From the NCBI GenBank assembly GCA_017548125.1, contig JAFYNK010000086.1, positions 1-64,000 of the forward strand: a stretch of 64,000 nucleotides of DNA. Reading direction: 5' to 3'. This document shows positions 29,403-40,338 of this stretch, piece after piece. The position numbers were made by a program, and so were the translations under genes. Source of the stretch: Bacteroidales bacterium (GTDB taxonomy: Bacteria; Bacteroidota; Bacteroidia; Bacteroidales; F082). Position 1 is the stretch's first letter. Each line of letters opens with the position of its first letter. The notes beneath the pieces were generated by a model. The model was not told where the DNA came from. It saw only the letters and a list, made by a program, of their open reading frames with translations, and did no database searches.

Positions 29403-31790
29403 ATGTACATCAAAAACTTCATCACATTATTACGCAGATATACGACATCGTCTTTGTTGAATGTCGTTGGTATGGCGATAGCCTTTGCTTCTGTATATCT
29501 TATTTTGGTTCAAGTGAACCACGATCTGTTGTTTAACAGGGCATTGTCAAATTCGGAAAGAATTTATAGAGTTGAAAAAACATCTGCAGATAATTTAGAT
29601 AGCTGGTCTTATTATTGGAATCAGCAGCTGCCTGATAAGATGTGTGCTTCTATTCCTGAAATAGAATCTGCTGGTACTTTAAATATTTCGTTTCCTGAAG
29701 AATATATTTGGTATGATCATTCTATAAAACGAAACCAGACGATAGATAATCTTAGAATAAAACTGTCATACGCAGAACCTAAAGCTCTTGAAGTGTTTTC
29801 TTATGATTTCATTGAAGGTGGTTTGGAAAATTTCGTGACTGTAAATGATGTCATTATTTCAGAAGATGTTGCGAAGAAATACGACTTGAAAGTCGGAGAT
29901 GTCTTGACTGTCGGTCGTGGTCTCGCGACAAAAATGACACGTAACGTTGTTGGTATATATAAAAACTTGCCAAAACCTAATAGCATATCAGAATGTGAGG
30001 GTTGGTCTTGTGATGTGGGATATAATGATGAAAACAGCTGGGGAAAATCTTTTTATGTAAGATTGAAAGAGGGAACATCGTCAGAGGAAGTCGCAGAGAA
30101 AATGAGAGACATTGCTCTTGAATATTGGAGAGATAGAAATTCATCTAATGATAATATGTGCGTGCGTCTCAATCCTATTGCCAACCTTTATCTTGATGAC
30201 ACATCGTCAATGGAAGGTTCTGAAGGAAATAGAACTACCACATATAGTCTGATAGTGATAGCAGTGCTTATACTTGTCATATCTTTCATCAACTTCGTCA
30301 ATTTCTTCTTTGCCTTGATACCGACTCGTATCAAGTCTATCAATACTTATAAGGTATTCGGCGCTCCGACATCAAAACTGCGTCTTAACATACTCATGGA
30401 AACATTGGGTCTGACAATGTTGTCTGTCTTGCTTGCAGCAATCATTGTATTCGCTTTTGCAAATACACCATTATCAGGATACATATCGACATCGGTTGCA
30501 TTAAAGGAAAACTGGTACATCGCTCTTGCGATATTTGTCATACTTATGATATTGGCTGCGCTGATAAGTCTTTATCCTGCGTTTTATATCACCAAGTTTA
30601 ATCCGTCATTGGTCTTGAAAGGTTCTTTCCATGCCACTAAATCAGGTAGGATGTTGCGATATTCTTTGGTGGGAATACAATATGTCATTTCAATATCTTT
30701 GATAATATGTACTTTGTTTATTCAAAGACAACATAACTACATGCTTAAGCATGAATTGGGATTTGATAAGGAAATGCTTTATATATTCAAAATGCCTCAA
30801 GGACTTTTGGGAAATGGAGGAGAGATGGATTATTCAAATCGTGATGCCATTACTGAGATGTTGAAGCAAAATCCTAATATCATCGATGTGGCATACGGAG
30901 ATGGACGTTTGGTCGATTATGACCACATGACATGGAGCCGTGATTATAAAGATGGATTTATTAACTTCCGCGCATTCCCTGTCTCTTGGAATTTCTTGCA
31001 GATGATGGGAATCAAAATAGAAGAAGGTCGTGACTTCATGCCATCGGATGAAAATACTAACGGCGGAGCTCTTATCTTCAACAGAGCTGCTGTAGATAAA
31101 TATGGATTAGATATAGAGACATTTATAAATGCTCATGGAGATGTGCCTAATCCAGTGGTGGGCATTTGTGAAGACTTTAATTTCCAGCCTTTGCATAAAG
31201 ATATAAATCCATGGGCCTTTGTAGTCTTCGGACAATATGGATGGCATTATCCTAGATATGTTTATTTGCGCGTAGCTGCTGGTACTGACTTTAAGGAAAT
31301 TGATAAATTTGTGAAAGATATTTTTGAAGAAATAGCCTGGTTCGTGGCTCCTGAGATATACGAACTTAAATTCTTCGACGATGAACTTGCGATACAATAT
31401 CAGACTGAAGATAAATTGTCAACACTTGTTACGATGTTTTCTGTTTTGTCAATCGTAATCTCTATCATCGGAGTATTCGGTTTGGTGTTGTTCGAGACGC
31501 AGTACAAACGTCATGAGATAGGAATACGCCGTGTTCACGGGGCATCGTCTGTTGGTATCATCAAGATGTTTAACAGGAAATATCTCTATATAGTTGCAAT
31601 CTGTTCAGTCATAGCAATACCGATAAGTTATTTTATCATAGACAGATGGATGCAGCAGTTTGCCTATAGGTGTGAGATGTCGTTGTGGGTCTATGCCGTC
31701 GCAGTTGCGGCAGTTGCGATAATTACCATGGCGACAGTGACAATACGTTCCTGGAAAGCGGCGAATGAGAACCCAATGGATGTGTTGTGA
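29403..31790 (+). CDS. ABC transporter permease, FtsX/MacB type (permease 1)
   Basis: A 795-residue inner-membrane protein made of two MacB_PCD-FtsX units. It has TM1 at about 18-40 and a periplasmic domain to about 275; then an FtsX block of three TMs (YSLIVIAVLILVISFINFVNFFFALIPTRIKSINTYKVFGA) ending in SLYPAFYITKFNPSLVLKG. The second unit starts SGRMLRYSLVGIQYVISISLIICTLF and ends in FtsX 2 (VISIIGVFGLVLFETQYKRHEIGIRRVHGA) and SWKAANENPMDVL. Such permeases work with a LolD/MacB-type ATPase as mechanotransducers pushing substrates through TolC. Paralogous to the three other permeases here. The first 84 nt are about 96 % identical to those of permease 2. Confidence 0.88.
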   Translation: MYIKNFITLLRRYTTSSLLNVVGMAIAFASVYLILVQVNHDLLFNRALSNSERIYRVEKTSADNLDSWSYYWNQQLPDKMCASIPEIESAGTLNISFPEEYIWYDHSIKRNQTIDNLRIKLSYAEPKALEVFSYDFIEGGLENFVTVNDVIISEDVAKKYDLKVGDVLTVGRGLATKMTRNVVGIYKNLPKPNSISECEGWSCDVGYNDENSWGKSFYVRLKEGTSSEEVAEKMRDIALEYWRDRNSSNDNMCVRLNPIANLYLDDTSSMEGSEGNRTTTYSLIVIAVLILVISFINFVNFFFALIPTRIKSINTYKVFGAPTSKLRLNILMETLGLTMLSVLLAAIIVFAFANTPLSGYISTSVALKENWYIALAIFVILMILAALISLYPAFYITKFNPSLVLKGSFHATKSGRMLRYSLVGIQYVISISLIICTLFIQRQHNYMLKHELGFDKEMLYIFKMPQGLLGNGGEMDYSNRDAITEMLKQNPNIIDVAYGDGRLVDYDHMTWSRDYKDGFINFRAFPVSWNFLQMMGIKIEEGRDFMPSDENTNGGALIFNRAAVDKYGLDIETFINAHGDVPNPVVGICEDFNFQPLHKDINPWAFVVFGQYGWHYPRYVYLRVAAGTDFKEIDKFVKDIFEEIAWFVAPEIYELKFFDDELAIQYQTEDKLSTLVTMFSVLSIVISIIGVFGLVLFETQYKRHEIGIRRVHGASSVGIIKMFNRKYLYIVAICSVIAIPISYFIIDRWMQQFAYRCEMSLWVYAVAVAAVAIITMATVTIRSWKAANENPMDVL

Positions 31791-31794
31791 TTAA

Positions 31795-31979
31795 AATTGA
31801 AAAATGAAAACGGAAAATTGAAAAATAAAAATTAAATAAAAGTGTAGAGTTGAGAGTGTAGAGTAGTAGGAAAGTTAAGAGTGTAAAGTTTATCAGATTC
31901 AAAATACACTTTAAACTATACACTAATTAACTCCAAAACTACTCACAACTATACACTATAAACTTTAAACTTAAAAAAA
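31795..31979. repeat. Word arrays in the leader of permease 2
   Basis: AAAATTG/AAAATGA words, TGTAGAG-like words, then ACTTTAAAC heptamers ending 2 bp before the ATG. Confidence 0.7.
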
Positions 31980-31981
31980 GT

Positions 31982-34414
31982 ATGTACATCAAAAACTTCA
32001 TCACATTATTACGCAGATATACAACATCGTCATTGTTGAATGTCGTTGGCATGGCGATAGCCTTCGCGGCTATATATCTTATTTCTGTTCAAGTGAATCA
32101 TGACCTTTCATATAACCGAGTTATTAAAAACTCAGAGCGAATCTATCGTTTGGAGTATCCTAATGAGACTGGTAATGGTCGCTGGGATATATGGTGGAAT
32201 CGTCAATTTCCAGATAAGTTGGTTAGCATATGCCCTGAAATTGAGGCGGCAGGTTCGATTGGTGTATTGGCACACTCAATGTATCAAGATGAGTACTCTA
32301 TCCATCGTAATGCCATAGTTGAGAACTTTACGATCAGTCTAGCAGGTGCAGAACCAGAGGGGTTGGCTGTTTTCCCATTCGAGATTGTAGCAGGTAGTTT
32401 GGATGATTTAGCAACTGGGGATGAGATGATTATCTCTGAGTCTGTTGCCAATAAATTCAATTTATCAGTGGGTGATGACCTACATTATGGTAGAGGTGCT
32501 ATGAATAGTGCTATCCGTACAATTGTGGCGATTTATAAGGACTTCCCCAAACCATCAACAATCTCAATGCCTATGGGTTATGTGCTTCTTAAACCACAAG
32601 CTCAGGCTTCGGAGAGTGATTGGATGGACACTTACTATGTTCGTCTACAAGAGGGAGCAGATGTTAAGGATATTGAGCAGCGAATGACACAAATGGTTAT
32701 TGATGAGGCTATAAAGAACGGAACTTCGGAGGAAGACCTTGTCGAGGTACTTCACCGTGCCACACCACGACTTACCTCTATTTGTGACCTATACTTTATC
32801 AAAGATGCTCCAACAGAAGGCTTGTCTGGCAACCGCTCTACAACCAATTCTTTGATAGCTATTGCAGTCTTGATTTTGGTAATCTCTTTTATCAATTTTG
32901 TAAACTTCTTCTTTGCGCTTATTCCAAGCCGTATTCGCGTGGTTAACAACTATAAAATATTTGGTGCACCAACATGGAAGTTACGCTTAAACTTTCTCGT
33001 TGAAACAGTTGGTTTAATTCTCGTTGCCTTGCTCGTTGCGGTAATTATCGTATGTGTGTTTGCTGAAACTCCGCTCAAAGAGTATATTTCGACTTCTGTT
33101 GCAATTAATGATAATTGGGCGTTGGCAGGATCTATTGCAGGCGGAGTTATATTGCTGGGAGTTATAGTGTCGCTATACCCGGCATGGTATATCACCAAGT
33201 TCTCACCTGCGTTTGTGATTAAGGGTGATTTTGCATCCTCTCGCTCAGGTCGTATCTTGCGATATGCCCTTGTCGGAGTGCAATATATAATATCTATTAC
33301 ACTGATTATTTGCTCGATATTCGTCTATCGTCAGCACCAATTCATGCTCAAGCGTGATATGGGTTTTGACAGAGAGAATCTTCTCTCTGTAGAGGTGCCA
33401 TTTGAGGCTATGAACCCTGATGTCGAAAGTTCTCGATTGGACTACACTAAGCGAGATGCACTCTTGGATAAGCTAACTCAAAACCCTCAAATCAAAGGCG
33501 TGACCTTTGGTGATATTGAGCTGGTGAGTAATGCCGAGGGTAGTTGGGGACGACCATTGGAGAATGGCGATAAAGCTATATTTTCAATACACACTGTATC
33601 TTGGAACTTCTTGGATGTTATGGGTATAGAGATTGTTGAAGGTCGTGATTTTCTGTCATCCGATGATAATACTATTACAGGTGCAATGATCTTTAATGAA
33701 ACAGCTCAAAAGATATATGGGCTTACATTCGAGACTAAGATGTTGGGGCACCTTTACGGACATAACGCTAATATTGTAGGTTTCTGCAAAGACTTCAATT
33801 TTGCCCCTGCTGATAGAAATATAGAACCGTTTGCTTTTATGGTTTGCGGTCACTATGGATGGGATATGCCACGTCACGCCTATATCCGTACCATTGCTGG
33901 AGCAGATATTGCCGAAGTAAGAAGATATGTCTTTGACACGTTGATGGAGATGGCTCCATATGCGGATCCTGAAAAAATAAAGGTGGAGTTCTTTGATAAG
34001 GAATTGGAAGATCTATACTACCTTGAAGAGAAACTCTCAACACTTATCGCAATGTTCTCGTTCCTCTCGATTGTGATTTCTATTATCGGAGTCTTCGGCT
34101 TGGTGTTGTTCGAGACACAGTATCGTCGCCGAGAGATTGGTATCCGCAGAGTCCATGGAGCATCGGTGGGTGGCATTTTGCAGATGTTCAACCGCAAGTA
34201 CATCAATATTGTAGCTATCTGCTCGGCAGTGGCAATCCCTGTCAGTCACTACATCATCAGTCGCTGGATGGAGCAGTATGTTTATCGCGTGGAGATGTCG
34301 TGGTGGGTATATGCGCTCGCGGTGGGTGTAATTCTGCTAATCACGATTATCACCGTATCGCTCCGTTCCTGGTCAGCGGCAAATGAAAATCCAACGGAGT
34401 CAATTATGAAATAA
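31982..34414 (+). CDS. ABC transporter permease, FtsX/MacB type (permease 2)
   Basis: An 810-residue paralogue of permease 1 with the same two-unit layout: TM1 18-40, FtsX 1 with VISFINFVNFFFALIPSRIRVVNNYKIFGA, SLYPAWYITKFSPAFVIKG, second unit SGRILRYALVGVQYIISITLIICSIF, FtsX 2 VISIIGVFGLVLFETQYRRREIGIRRVHGA and a C-terminal SWSAANENPTES. The first 28 codons are nearly identical in DNA to those of permease 1, after which the sequence diverges and synonymous codon choice looks different (more GAG, CTC, CGC). This points to a mosaic gene or local gene conversion. The ATPase gene follows after 35 bp. Confidence 0.88.
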   Translation: MYIKNFITLLRRYTTSSLLNVVGMAIAFAAIYLISVQVNHDLSYNRVIKNSERIYRLEYPNETGNGRWDIWWNRQFPDKLVSICPEIEAAGSIGVLAHSMYQDEYSIHRNAIVENFTISLAGAEPEGLAVFPFEIVAGSLDDLATGDEMIISESVANKFNLSVGDDLHYGRGAMNSAIRTIVAIYKDFPKPSTISMPMGYVLLKPQAQASESDWMDTYYVRLQEGADVKDIEQRMTQMVIDEAIKNGTSEEDLVEVLHRATPRLTSICDLYFIKDAPTEGLSGNRSTTNSLIAIAVLILVISFINFVNFFFALIPSRIRVVNNYKIFGAPTWKLRLNFLVETVGLILVALLVAVIIVCVFAETPLKEYISTSVAINDNWALAGSIAGGVILLGVIVSLYPAWYITKFSPAFVIKGDFASSRSGRILRYALVGVQYIISITLIICSIFVYRQHQFMLKRDMGFDRENLLSVEVPFEAMNPDVESSRLDYTKRDALLDKLTQNPQIKGVTFGDIELVSNAEGSWGRPLENGDKAIFSIHTVSWNFLDVMGIEIVEGRDFLSSDDNTITGAMIFNETAQKIYGLTFETKMLGHLYGHNANIVGFCKDFNFAPADRNIEPFAFMVCGHYGWDMPRHAYIRTIAGADIAEVRRYVFDTLMEMAPYADPEKIKVEFFDKELEDLYYLEEKLSTLIAMFSFLSIVISIIGVFGLVLFETQYRRREIGIRRVHGASVGGILQMFNRKYINIVAICSAVAIPVSHYIISRWMEQYVYRVEMSWWVYALAVGVILLITIITVSLRSWSAANENPTESIMK

Positions 34415-34449
34415 CAAGAATTATATAAACAATTAAAACTAAAATAGTT

Positions 34450-35130
<681 letters not shown>

Positions 35131-35182
35131 TCTCCACGTATCACACGAATTAGCACGTATCTTTTGGTCGTGTCAGATGATT

Positions 35183-35294
35183 GGTTTATGGTTTAATGCT
35201 TAAGGTTTAAGGTTGGATTTTATAAACTTTTAAACTTAAAACTTTCAACTTCAAAACTACTCTAAACTCTAAACCATAAACTCTAAACTAAAAA
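35183..35294. repeat. Word arrays in the leader of permease 3
   Basis: GGTTTAATGCTTAAGGTTTAAGG, AAAACTT words and CTCTAAAC heptamers, nearly the same text as before permease 1. Positions 35137-35175 also carry a GTATCACACGA word that recurs at 40989. Confidence 0.8.
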
Positions 35295-35358
35295 TGTAGG
35301 CAATTGGTTGCGATTATGTCTGTTGACCGTTGTCTGTTGACATTAAAAAAATAAGAAA

Positions 35359-37692
35359 ATGAAGACATTAAATTACTCGATACGTTATCTGCTGAAGAAT
35401 AGGGGTAACTCTGCGACACGTGTCATTTCCCTGTCGTTGGGCTTGATAGTGGCTCTTCTCATCTTTTCTTTTGTGGGACTGAAATTGTCGTATAACAGAT
35501 TTTTTCCTGATAAAGAAAGAATATATCAGGTGTGGACAATCTCACCTCGGTTCAGCGTGAACGGAGTTAACAATTGGATGGTAATGCCGTTAGCTCCTAA
35601 TATGGCAAATGATATTCCTCAGATAGAGGCGGCAACACATTATATAGATAATCTCATTCAGATAAATCATAATGGAAATAACTTCGACGTGTCAATGTTT
35701 AAAGTAAACAGCGATTTTTTCGAGGTGCTAGATTTTGGAGTCATAAGCGGTGACCCTCGTCGTGTGCTGTCGGAAGAAGGTAGAGCGTCAAAAGAAGTAA
35801 TGATTTCTAAAAGATTATCGGATAAGTTATTCGGAAATGAAGATCCGCTTGGAAAGGTGATAGAGACTACAACAGGTGGTAAATATATTGTTGGAGGAGT
35901 GTTCAAGACACCTCCTGTCAATAATACTATCGGTGATTTCGATCTCTTATATAATTTAAACTATGATACCGACGATAATATCTGGACTGGTAATGACTCG
36001 TATCCAACATTTATTAAATTGCGAGCAGGTTGTGATATTGCCGAGGTAGAGGCACAGATGGATGAATTCGTAAAACGTTATCCAGACTACAAATTCTATG
36101 TTGATACTTGGCAGGTGGGCTTTAGTTTTGTTCCTATAGATAAAAGTATGTTTTTTAAAACTAATGAGAAACAGACTTCTATCTTGATGGGAACGATAGG
36201 CTTTGTCGCAATGCTGATAGCTTGTCTTAATTATGTTTTGCTCACCATATCATCATTGTCACAAAGAAGTAAGACGATAGCCATGTTGAGATGTAATGGT
36301 GCAAGGCGAAGTGACATATTTAACATGTTGATTAATGAGACATTATTGATACTATTCGTTGCGATATTATTGTCCATTTTGATAATAATGTGTTTAAGCA
36401 AAGAAATATCACAGATGTTCTTTGATGTGAAAGTGTTGTTCTCATTAGAAAGAATTTGGATTCCTGCCATGGTATGTATTGTGGCATTTCTTATAGCAGG
36501 TTTAATACCTGCAGCAATGTTTTCATCAGTCAGGTTACATTATGCTTTTCGTGGCGGTGCCGAGAATCGCAAATGGTGGAAGAAGATATTGCTTTTTGTG
36601 CAAATGGCTTGTACTACGTTTATAGTGATTTTTCTTGGTATCATGATGCGTCAGTATAATTATGTTTTGACAGCAGATTATGGTTATAAATATGATAAAA
36701 TTATGACAGTTTGTATTCCAGGAACAACTGCTACGCAGCTGACGATACGCGATGAACTTTTGAAACAGACATGCGTAGAAGATGTCGGTATTTCGTTAGG
36801 TTATCCTATATGGGGTTATTCTGGTAATCCTATTTATGATGCTCAGTGGAATTTGCTTTTCTCATGTCGTTGGGAAATTGCTGATGAACATTATATCCCG
36901 ACTATGCAGATGAAAATAGTTGAAGGTCGTAATTACACTGCAACCGATGCGCCGAACAAGGTACTTGTCAATGAATCTTTTGCTGAATATCATGGATTTA
37001 CTGACAATCCCATAGGTAAGGTGTTCTATAAAGGTGATGGAGGTACATACGAAATAATTGGAGTCGTCGCTGATTACCAGATGGGTGACGGATGGGTAGA
37101 GCCGATAGTGATACATCCTTTCCATGCTTATTATGATGAGAACAGAGTTAATTCATTTCAGTTTAATATCAGGATGACTGATTTTTCTGCTGAAAATATT
37201 AATACAATAAAAAGTATTATTGATGAATTTTACACTTCAGAATGGCAATATAGTTTCGTAACATTCAATGATAGAATGAAAGATAATTATTATCATGTTC
37301 GTCATTTGCGTAATATAGTTTTGATTGTCACTTTGGTGACATTGATAATTACGTTGATTGGTCTGATTGGATATCTTGGCGACGAGATGCAGTCGAAGAG
37401 GAGAGAAATCGCGATTCGCAAGGTCTGTGGTGCGACGGTGATGGAAGTGATTAAAAAACTGAGTTTAAATCTTTCTTTGGTAATGTTGCCTGCTATTGCG
37501 ACAGGTGTCATAGCAGCAGTTATAGGTGGGCGTTATTATCTTGAAATGATAATGATAAATTCTAATCTAATCACGTCATTGTCATTTTGGATTTTCCTTG
37601 CAGGAGTGACGCTTGTAATCTTCATTATCTATGTAGTAAATATTTTATACTCTTGGAAAGCCGCAAATGAAAACCCAGTGGAGGTGCTGTGA
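35359..37692 (+). CDS. ABC transporter permease, FtsX/MacB type (permease 3)
   Basis: A 777-residue permease, more divergent than the other three. It has N-terminal LKNRGNSATRVISLSLGLIVALLIFSFVG (TM1), a periplasmic domain, FtsX 1 (GTIGFVAMLIACLNYVLLTISSLSQRSKTIAMLRCNGA), the second unit with IVIFLGIMMRQYNYVLTADYGY, FtsX 2 (LVTLIITLIGLIGYLGDEMQSKRREIAIRKVCGA) and C-terminal SWKAANENPVEVL. It belongs to the Bacteroidetes two-unit FtsX permeases. It follows the ATPase and is separated from both neighbours by word-array leaders. Confidence 0.87.
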   Translation: MKTLNYSIRYLLKNRGNSATRVISLSLGLIVALLIFSFVGLKLSYNRFFPDKERIYQVWTISPRFSVNGVNNWMVMPLAPNMANDIPQIEAATHYIDNLIQINHNGNNFDVSMFKVNSDFFEVLDFGVISGDPRRVLSEEGRASKEVMISKRLSDKLFGNEDPLGKVIETTTGGKYIVGGVFKTPPVNNTIGDFDLLYNLNYDTDDNIWTGNDSYPTFIKLRAGCDIAEVEAQMDEFVKRYPDYKFYVDTWQVGFSFVPIDKSMFFKTNEKQTSILMGTIGFVAMLIACLNYVLLTISSLSQRSKTIAMLRCNGARRSDIFNMLINETLLILFVAILLSILIIMCLSKEISQMFFDVKVLFSLERIWIPAMVCIVAFLIAGLIPAAMFSSVRLHYAFRGGAENRKWWKKILLFVQMACTTFIVIFLGIMMRQYNYVLTADYGYKYDKIMTVCIPGTTATQLTIRDELLKQTCVEDVGISLGYPIWGYSGNPIYDAQWNLLFSCRWEIADEHYIPTMQMKIVEGRNYTATDAPNKVLVNESFAEYHGFTDNPIGKVFYKGDGGTYEIIGVVADYQMGDGWVEPIVIHPFHAYYDENRVNSFQFNIRMTDFSAENINTIKSIIDEFYTSEWQYSFVTFNDRMKDNYYHVRHLRNIVLIVTLVTLIITLIGLIGYLGDEMQSKRREIAIRKVCGATVMEVIKKLSLNLSLVMLPAIATGVIAAVIGGRYYLEMIMINSNLITSLSFWIFLAGVTLVIFIIYVVNILYSWKAANENPVEVL

Positions 37693-37812
37693 TTAAAATT
37701 GAAAATTAAATAATTGGTTTAAGGTTGGAATTTATAAACTTAAAACTATTAACTTAAAACTTTCCAACTGCTTTAAACTTTAAACTTTAAACTTTAAACT
37801 TTAAACTAAAAA
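37692..37812. repeat. Heptamer array CTTTAAA x5 before permease 4
   Basis: AAAATTGAAAATT and GGTTTAAGG words, then five perfect CTTTAAA units in register at 37771-37805, ending 8 bp before the ATG. Confidence 0.85.
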
Positions 37813-40218
37813 ATGAAAATAGCATTAAAAAACTTCTTGATGACATTGAAACGGTATAAGGTGGCGTCGTTTCTGAATATTGCTGGTCTGACTATCGCTT
37901 TCGCGGCTTTTTATGTTATAGCCTCGCAGGTGATTTATTCTCTGACGTATAACCGCTCGCTTAAAGACTCCAATCGTACTTATTATGTGTCGGCATTTCA
38001 GAAATGGAACGACCATTGGAGTCTGAACTGTCCTAATCCTTTATGTTATGAGGTCGCAGACATTATGCCGGAGGTAGAGGCTATAGCATCGATGAATCCT
38101 TATTATTTCCCAGCTAACGTATATGCCAAGGCGAACGGATATGACTTTGAGAAATTTCCTTACGGCATAACAAATTGTAATTTCTCAATAACTGATGTCT
38201 TTGATTTCAAGATATTGTCAGGAAATATACAGGACTTCAATGTGTCTGATGCTATCATCATTTCTGAATCGGCAGCCAAGATGATGAATGTGGAAGTCGG
38301 TTCGATGATATATACTGAAGGAGGTGAAAGAATGGATAACGGAATACCTGAAAACCCGTTTAACGTGGTGGCCATCTTCGAAGATTTTGAAGATAACACT
38401 TCTCTTTCATCACGTCATATCTTTTTGAACGATGAGCGTAAAGACGGCATGACCAACAACAACTGGAATTACAGAGTCATCGTACGTCTTAGCGATGAAA
38501 TGTCTGAAGAAAAGTTCGTGGATCTGTGGCAAAAGAAATATGCTGACTGGTACGTCGATATGACACGTGAATACATAGAACAATTCGGTACAGAAGAAGA
38601 AAAGGCTGATTACGAAGAAAAGATCGGGAACATGAAAGATGAAAGGGGTTATGTAGTGGATGAAATGATGGCAGTTCCGATACGTCTTGTCTCTTTCGAC
38701 GAATTATATTTCGAAACAGAGTTTAGCGGCAACAGCATGTCGCAGACTTTAGTGATGATAGCCATCGCTCTTGTTATTGTGGTTGTCGCATTCATCAATT
38801 TCGTCAATTTCTTCATGTCGCTTGTGCCAGTGCGTATGAAAGCCGTCAACATATGCAAGGTGTATGGAGCCGACCAGGGAACGTTGCGCTGGAACTTCAT
38901 CTTCGAAGCTATTGGTCTCGTACTGATAGCATTGTTGCTGGCCTTATACATAGTCTTCGCAATGCAAAACTCCTTCGTCTCTAATTATGTGACATGCTCT
39001 TTGGCGTTGAGCGACAATATCTTTACTATAATAATAGTTGCCTTCATTGCGGTGATGATTGCCGTTGTCTCTGCTGTCTATCCTGCTTTCTATATCACTA
39101 AGTTCAATGCTTCATTGGCAGTAAAAGGCGGATTCGCATATTCAGAATCAGGAAGACTTCTTCGTTCGGGACTTGTTTCTGTTCAGTATATTGTATCCAT
39201 GATTTTGATTATCGTCACGGCGGTTTTCTTCCTACAGTATCGATATATGATAAGATATGACCTCGGTGTGGACAAGGAAAACGTATATGTCTTCTCAACT
39301 GATATACCAGCTCATCAGGGCGAGACTTTTATCCAGAAGTTGGAATCTCATTCTCAGATTAAGGAGGTTACGGCTTCGTTGAGTTCTTTCTTCGGGAGTT
39401 ATTCCAGCATAAATGGACGTATTAATGGCGATGATGTATATCTTATTAATGTGTGGTATGTACGTCACAACCTCCCTGATTTTTTCAGGATACCAATAAT
39501 TCATGGCGAGGGATTGAGAAATATAAATGATGTATTGATAAATTCTTATGTGAACAAAGGTGTTGGTATAGATATCGGTTATTTCATTGACGAGGGCTGT
39601 GAAGTAAAGGGAATTATTGAAAATGTTTACAATCTCTCATTGAAAGACGGTCATGTCAATTCTGCGTATTATTGTTCCGACAATTATAACTCTTTCTATT
39701 TTCGTACGCATGAAAATGCTGATATTGAAGATATTTGCGATTATGTGACTAAATGTGTTAAGGAAGTAGCACCTAATGCATACGAGCCTGATGTCCAGAT
39801 TCTTGATGAAAATATCAAACGTATTTATGGCGATGTCAAGAAGCAGATTGTACTTATCGGCATCTTCGCTTTGATAGCTATTGTAATCTCACTTATGGGA
39901 ATATTCGGCATCGTTCTTTTTGAGACGCAGCATCGTCGTCGCGAGATAGGAATACGCAAAGTCTATGGCGCAACAACTGACAAAATCATTACTATGTTTG
40001 TCAGACGATATGCTGTGATAGTTGGAATATGTTTTGTTGTGGCAGCTCCTATAGCATGGACTATCACCTCACGCTGGTTAGAGCAGTTCGCAAACAGAAT
40101 TACAATGCCGTTATGGATTTATCTTGTCGTGCTGCTGCTTATAATGACAATCACAGTTTTGATTGTTGCGCTCCGTTCCTGGAAAGCAGCGAATGAGAAT
40201 CCTGTGGAAGCGATTTAA
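37813..40218 (+). CDS. ABC transporter permease, FtsX/MacB type (permease 4)
   Basis: An 801-residue paralogue: TM1 at about 19-42 (FLNIAGLTIAFAAFYVIASQVIYSLTYNRSLKD), an acidic periplasmic insert at about 245-290 (EYIEQFGTEEEKADYEEK), FtsX 1 (IVVVAFINFVNFFMSLVPVRMKAVNICKVYGA), second unit SGRLLRSGLVSVQYIVSMILIIVTAVFF, FtsX 2 (VISLMGIFGIVLFETQHRRREIGIRKVYGA) and C-terminal SWKAANENPVEAI. It is closer to permeases 1 and 2 than to 3. It is the last permease; a small lipoprotein gene follows. Confidence 0.88.
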   Translation: MKIALKNFLMTLKRYKVASFLNIAGLTIAFAAFYVIASQVIYSLTYNRSLKDSNRTYYVSAFQKWNDHWSLNCPNPLCYEVADIMPEVEAIASMNPYYFPANVYAKANGYDFEKFPYGITNCNFSITDVFDFKILSGNIQDFNVSDAIIISESAAKMMNVEVGSMIYTEGGERMDNGIPENPFNVVAIFEDFEDNTSLSSRHIFLNDERKDGMTNNNWNYRVIVRLSDEMSEEKFVDLWQKKYADWYVDMTREYIEQFGTEEEKADYEEKIGNMKDERGYVVDEMMAVPIRLVSFDELYFETEFSGNSMSQTLVMIAIALVIVVVAFINFVNFFMSLVPVRMKAVNICKVYGADQGTLRWNFIFEAIGLVLIALLLALYIVFAMQNSFVSNYVTCSLALSDNIFTIIIVAFIAVMIAVVSAVYPAFYITKFNASLAVKGGFAYSESGRLLRSGLVSVQYIVSMILIIVTAVFFLQYRYMIRYDLGVDKENVYVFSTDIPAHQGETFIQKLESHSQIKEVTASLSSFFGSYSSINGRINGDDVYLINVWYVRHNLPDFFRIPIIHGEGLRNINDVLINSYVNKGVGIDIGYFIDEGCEVKGIIENVYNLSLKDGHVNSAYYCSDNYNSFYFRTHENADIEDICDYVTKCVKEVAPNAYEPDVQILDENIKRIYGDVKKQIVLIGIFALIAIVISLMGIFGIVLFETQHRRREIGIRKVYGATTDKIITMFVRRYAVIVGICFVVAAPIAWTITSRWLEQFANRITMPLWIYLVVLLLIMTITVLIVALRSWKAANENPVEAI

Positions 40219-40221
40219 TCT

Positions 40222-40332
40222 AATTCATAATTCATAATTCATAATGCATAATTGGGGTGGTAGAAATAAACTTAAAAACTATTAACTTAAAACTTTCCAA
40301 CTGCTTTAAACTTTAAACCTTAAACTAAAAAA
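40222..40332. repeat. ATTCATA heptamers and TTTAAAC leader before the lipoprotein
   Basis: ATTCATA x3 and ATGCATA (7-bp register, starting about 40224), then AACTTAAA and CTTTAAAC words before the lipoprotein ATG. Confidence 0.75.
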
Positions 40333-40338
40333 ATAACC

